17,606 nucleotides of DNA from Chryseosolibacter sp036402075 (GTDB taxonomy: Bacteria; Bacteroidota; Bacteroidia; Cytophagales; Cyclobacteriaceae). Positions 16,301 through 17,606 of the stretch are shown here, in pieces. The first letter of the stretch is position 1; each line of letters starts with the position of its first letter. The stretch is taken from assembly GCA_036402075.1 (NCBI GenBank), contig DASWTP010000264.1, positions 1-17,606 on the forward strand, in the 5' to 3' direction. The translations under genes were made by a program, and so were the position numbers. A model generated the notes under the pieces. That model did no database searches. It was given only the letters and a program-made list of their open reading frames with translations, and had not been told where the DNA came from.

Positions 16301-17606
16301 AAGTTAAACCGTTGGCTATACTGAATGCTGTGATCGTTCCTGCGAATCCGAGATCGCGGTTCCCATTGACATCACTTGCTTCAACACCAAGCCTAGGTGT
16401 AAACAATGAGTTAATGCTTCCATTTGCCGGGAAGTTAGCGTCCGCATACGGCACTTTGAAATTATCGGTGCCATCGAGCCTTGAGAAGTTCAGGTCGGTG
16501 GCAACAACGGTAACCTCGTTTCCAGCACCTGAGTTTTCAAATTCATTGTCGATGATTGCTGATCCGGTAGTGGCAGTAACCACGTTCGCTTCTGAGACTT
16601 CGAATTGAAAATTAAGACCATCAATCAAGGATGGCATCGTTCCGGACATAGCTGACTTCAGCGTGATTAGAAGCTTATAGGTTTTGGTGCCGTTGTCCGC
16701 CACAAGTCCAAGGGCGGGTGATGTCGTCAGGTCAAAATACAAGAACGTTGATGTAATGGATGAAGCCAGAATTGTATTGGTACCATCGGTCAGGCGTGCG
16801 CTGGCGATGGCATCAGCCCAACCGTTCGCAGACTGATTGTACACTTCATCACCGGCTCCCCGAATAATATACAGGCTTTCGACTTGTGTCGCATTACCAT
16901 CGTTTTCGGATCCGGCATCGTCATTAACTGCAAAGTCAAACACTTGAATGCCGGGAACAACGGTTGAGAGCGAGGAAATGGTCGCAGGTTCAGGATCTGC
17001 ACCATTAGTAATGGTGGTTGATTTCGCGACTCGAACAGTCACAGGTGTGCTGGTAGCCGTACTCGATGCAACCGGGAGGCCTGCAGCTGTTGCCGTCATC
17101 GTACCGTTACCGATGACTTCAAATTGGAAATTATCCGGGAATGTGAACAAACCACCCGCAGACGGTGCAGGCCCGTCAGCCGTTAACGGCAAGGAAGTTG
17201 TGGCCGCGCCTCCCGCTGTCATTGAAAGACCTCCGGCATTTGTAATTGTCACACCGCTAACGTAATCCAGATCCCGGTTATTGTTTATGTCAGTGATCTC
17301 CACTACAGGCTTCGGCAACTGCAACGAGATGTCTTTGTTAACCAGTAATTCCGAAAGTGGGTTTGTAGTCCATCTCACCTTAGTTGGACTAACGCGCACT
17401 GTGCTCAGTGCGGAGGTCTCTGATTCAGCAGGGCTGATCGTACTGCTTAGGTTGTTGTAGGTGATGTTAGTCTCGAGCAATTCAAAGACAAAACTCTTAT
17501 TGTCGACCGTAGTAGGAGCAGTGCCGGTCATTGTTGATTTAAACCAGATATACAAGTAGTATTCCTTGGATGTGTTGTCTGGAATTAAGCCAAGGGTGTA
17601 GCCGTT
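10062..17606 (-). CDS. Giant multidomain T9SS-exported surface protein (N-terminus outside the window)
   Basis: The frame is open from the right edge to TAA at 10062: 2514 visible residues, numbered here from 17606. Residues 1-960 are a roughly 300-residue module repeated with divergence, its DN/DD landmark at 10, 304, 621 and 926, with DxNxNRD motifs that could bind calcium. Then come an SbsA-like Ig domain (about 981-1122), beta-rich regions of unclear family, and two PKD domains (about 1775-1859 with WNFGD, and 1864-1954 with WRFGDGG). A MAM/jelly-roll-like domain (about 1967-2174) and an Omp28-related thioredoxin-like region (about 2175-2422) follow. The end is a T9SS type A sorting domain (from about 2433, FKVYPNPADQQ to KVMVLHNR). 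It is expected at the cell surface, as an adhesin or gliding-related protein. A TTG at 17555 is not a real start: residues before it continue the repeat. Confidence 0.93.
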   Translation of the reverse strand, partial: NGYTLGLIPDNTSKEYYLYIWFKSTMTGTAPTTVDNKSFVFELLETNITYNNLSSTISPAESETSALSTVRVSPTKVRWTTNPLSELLVNKDISLQLPKPVVEITDINNNRDLDYVSGVTITNAGGLSMTAGGAATTSLPLTADGPAPSAGGLFTFPDNFQFEVIGNGTMTATAAGLPVASSTATSTPVTVRVAKSTTITNGADPEPATISSLSTVVPGIQVFDFAVNDDAGSENDGNATQVESLYIIRGAGDEVYNQSANGWADAIASARLTDGTNTILASSITSTFLYFDLTTSPALGLVADNGTKTYKLLITLKSAMSGTMPSLIDGLNFQFEVSEANVVTATTGSAIIDNEFENSGAGNEVTVVATDLNFSRLDGTDNFKVPYADANFPANGSINSLFTPRLGVEASDVNGNRDLGFAGTITAFSIANGLTYINGPVVSTDVFANGVYKMPASFQYTSGDNQLGNLTMTAGGVTGTSPNITIISSFESWITGADRYDNTYSIPTTINYAYHQATDIQNDANSHELVRLALSDGDAEYEQSTLIPPAGSPGDDDGANTVMTSFTIGVNNFKAVRRIAIYDGVGGTATEIQELGQADFANISGEYATITFTGLNIVAPDDGRKFFSIRASFFNDAASISDNVPVQLSFVDAVLGGGSRFYNVPPGTGSYIVGNPPSEVVAPAIFNVLEVTATKFDFMTQHAASGYAGINEPVSVGVVHANDQNGLLDVDFTNAVTLSSATAGLNYTAANFNSGILTLTGLRYTSAGAGKITVSYNSGAITSNLAAPVNGLPNNAVTGHSIDVYHVNALPNTTGVVAATNIKGGSANVVVFGVTFHSDYNAGAHPKLSGFTINFDNPYKTSGKDIFKNIRIYKSSVGSFAGATNITVSDPGSTITQSNSNVIPATTLDQIAVTFQAGSEPVLTTDLTFYLVVDVDATANISTPKLTPRLVDAGFGSPTNNNILTSRGSATGNVVGKQYSFATTRPPALVKSFPFNGQLNVDPNQDTISLVFDVGVWTFDSTAQLYDRYSNNLVATLKAKNGRFAGLTNPATEAVTDTITFVIPPSALPLKPDSVYYLTIAKGTFNPGTQKGTGIADDGLNLYGGISYNGTVYFKVAGTKPPAMTGTNASKYYITEKGGAINAVFNQFGKAYFMIVNEGDPVPTNGQIRDINDVTYTGTVFARDTIDIKQISNPQFGSFNANLVSGDVYDVWICAENDALPTPFSTSAPFGSSNEQFAVGGIEPTLKIKVNVAPGTLYVNDPLYQICANSSTILADPIIIAEGVASDFTHGVRQDFNILLPPGFQFDTNTKPEISLAGPDFSNAVPSNPGQLIVAYLNNTLLNVSFINTTSTGLDKITISGMKIIATSSDLSGRIRRFAGSAILPALPDGTTLARIVSQATEPLSFDNSYNRSNDFAALPIEIFNTVTYVPDNFVDATNQPVVRLFPIIPKGDYGPSQFSGSGVTNDLLSLTGVQLNSAFDITMTHTDMNGCVSTKVEQYTVYDHSTAIPVLSTEACATNAQYPADSNPLLSAETVRWDALAGYSLISLTAKIPDRVNNPSDPNAQLIVGPAWQNLVAQIPVVALTGDEDPGFASYKWDYSVLLNAVTESGGAITQSPYEKYRFTANGQAYHQGGSIGLVEFTGKYRSNADNTVFIPVRQEVNIFVPPVPIIQVAGHSAVDGSGVQVFCENGSDIEINGFPKVTPGISTGTFALYNGSTLIPSPPGFSDRGNGTAVLDPSQFTNGYNNIRIVYTFKEDEAPCSGTASLEIRISPNPTPNFTTSNYLCAGTNVTFTSAATLPAPFALDSIGWNFGDQNSPQNIGEDAVAEHKFVEAGNYTVTFAAYSEFGCASPAFSKPITIGAVPRVAYNFAGFAAGEPITFQSKSTVAGPNPFPSQPIVARLDWRFGDGGTKRSFVNDSVKTHQYVNPGIYKTSLIVTSTVGCQDTLYKKLIVVKKIVATDLTSNDDETFENADRGGWQPWNLADTANAAGASWKWGQPDGITITGTNNAWTTGSTTATPAGFYQPKEISALYTSAYDISALARPMVSFNSFVQLGQSDGVVLEYSTDSLNLADPAKSWKALGSLDLTTNISTGVDWYNKANLPSKPGKQDLGQFGWSETVDPDKDNIQEWIESKHSLGEIVKNNHRLVFRFALASVNDNPQLDGFALDNFRIGNRTRIVLLENFRNLGNTATDTRGIIEKAEADSISSFNPSGVATSVVRINYHVAFPAADPFNGENNQDPGARALYYNISQTPRARMDGQFPADALFSTWGENFYNIRSLKLADAIITPTVSSHPDGSGSVSINVKALRDLGPETILNVALVEQSIDLTRLSTDARDKVKTQENVFEYVLKRLIPNASGTRFGSLLAADDDRDFTQNLTWTRDFTLYDPTGDLALVIFLQNENTKEIYQSEIVMVPDPSITTGIEELTSSFKVYPNPADQQLTIELPASITEGATVKMFDQVGKTVTNVQLEKGERVKTISTGTHAAGVYLLQVESLKGVLTRKVMVLHNR
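14829..17579 (-). repeat. Protein-level tandem supermodules of about 300 residues in the giant gene
   Basis: The landmark Asp codon of the (V/I)xDN(G/T)xKxYxL stretch lies at 17577-17579, 16695-16697, 15744-15746 and 14829-14831, giving spacings of 294, 317 and 305 residues. Other landmarks recur in the same order: DINNNRDLDYVSG, DVNGNRDLGFAGT and a weaker NDQNGLLDVDF, then a GxxxxPxxFQ strand. DNA identity between copies is low, so the duplications are old. Confidence 0.6.

Noticed and set aside
17553..17555. TTG as the start of the giant protein
   Set aside because: The frame stays open to the window edge, and the upstream residues (LGLIPDNTSKEYY) align with later module copies.

Overview
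The window looks like a chromosomal segment from a member of the Bacteroidota, most likely the Cytophagia. The signs are a type IX secretion (T9SS) sorting tail on a giant surface protein, the long insertion-bearing form of IspG, promoter-like sites close to the Bacteroidota pattern TTTG-N19-TAnnTTTG, and almost no purine-rich ribosome binding sites. Genus and species cannot be read from it.

Layout. Positions 1-111 hold the 3' end of a sensor histidine kinase (+). After a repeat-filled gap, a minus-strand pair encodes the permease and ATPase of an MlaE/MlaF-type lipid ABC transporter (1875 down to 392). Divergent from it are a short-chain dehydrogenase (1939-2646) and a tight plus-strand run: ispG (2837-4795), a 75-residue membrane protein, an MmcQ/YjbR protein, then a lipoprotein with a charged tail (5477-6421). 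A 373-bp convergent gap follows. Next is a minus-strand series, in transcription order: a TerC-family membrane protein and a DinB/YfiT protein that overlap by 8 nt, then a YheT-type alpha/beta hydrolase and an SRAP (YedK/HMCES) protein that overlap as ATGA. From 10062 to the right edge runs one open minus-strand frame of at least 2514 residues. It encodes a T9SS-exported surface protein whose N-terminus lies outside the window and whose gene ends at a clear hairpin terminator.

Working picture. Most genes are housekeeping: isoprenoid precursor synthesis, outer-membrane lipid traffic, a thiol-transferase-like protein, metal or envelope stress. Two things stand out. First, the SRAP protein keeps its fold motifs but has lost the catalytic Cys2 and the residues at the family's Glu and His positions, and its start codon overlaps the upstream stop in a way that excludes Cys at position 2. 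Second, most of the larger gaps contain degenerate tandem arrays with a 7- or 8-bp period. Each array has its own unit sequence, and five of them begin within about 20 bp of a stop codon. I cannot assign these arrays to a known repeat class.

No tRNA, rRNA, CRISPR array, insertion sequence or prophage gene was seen.
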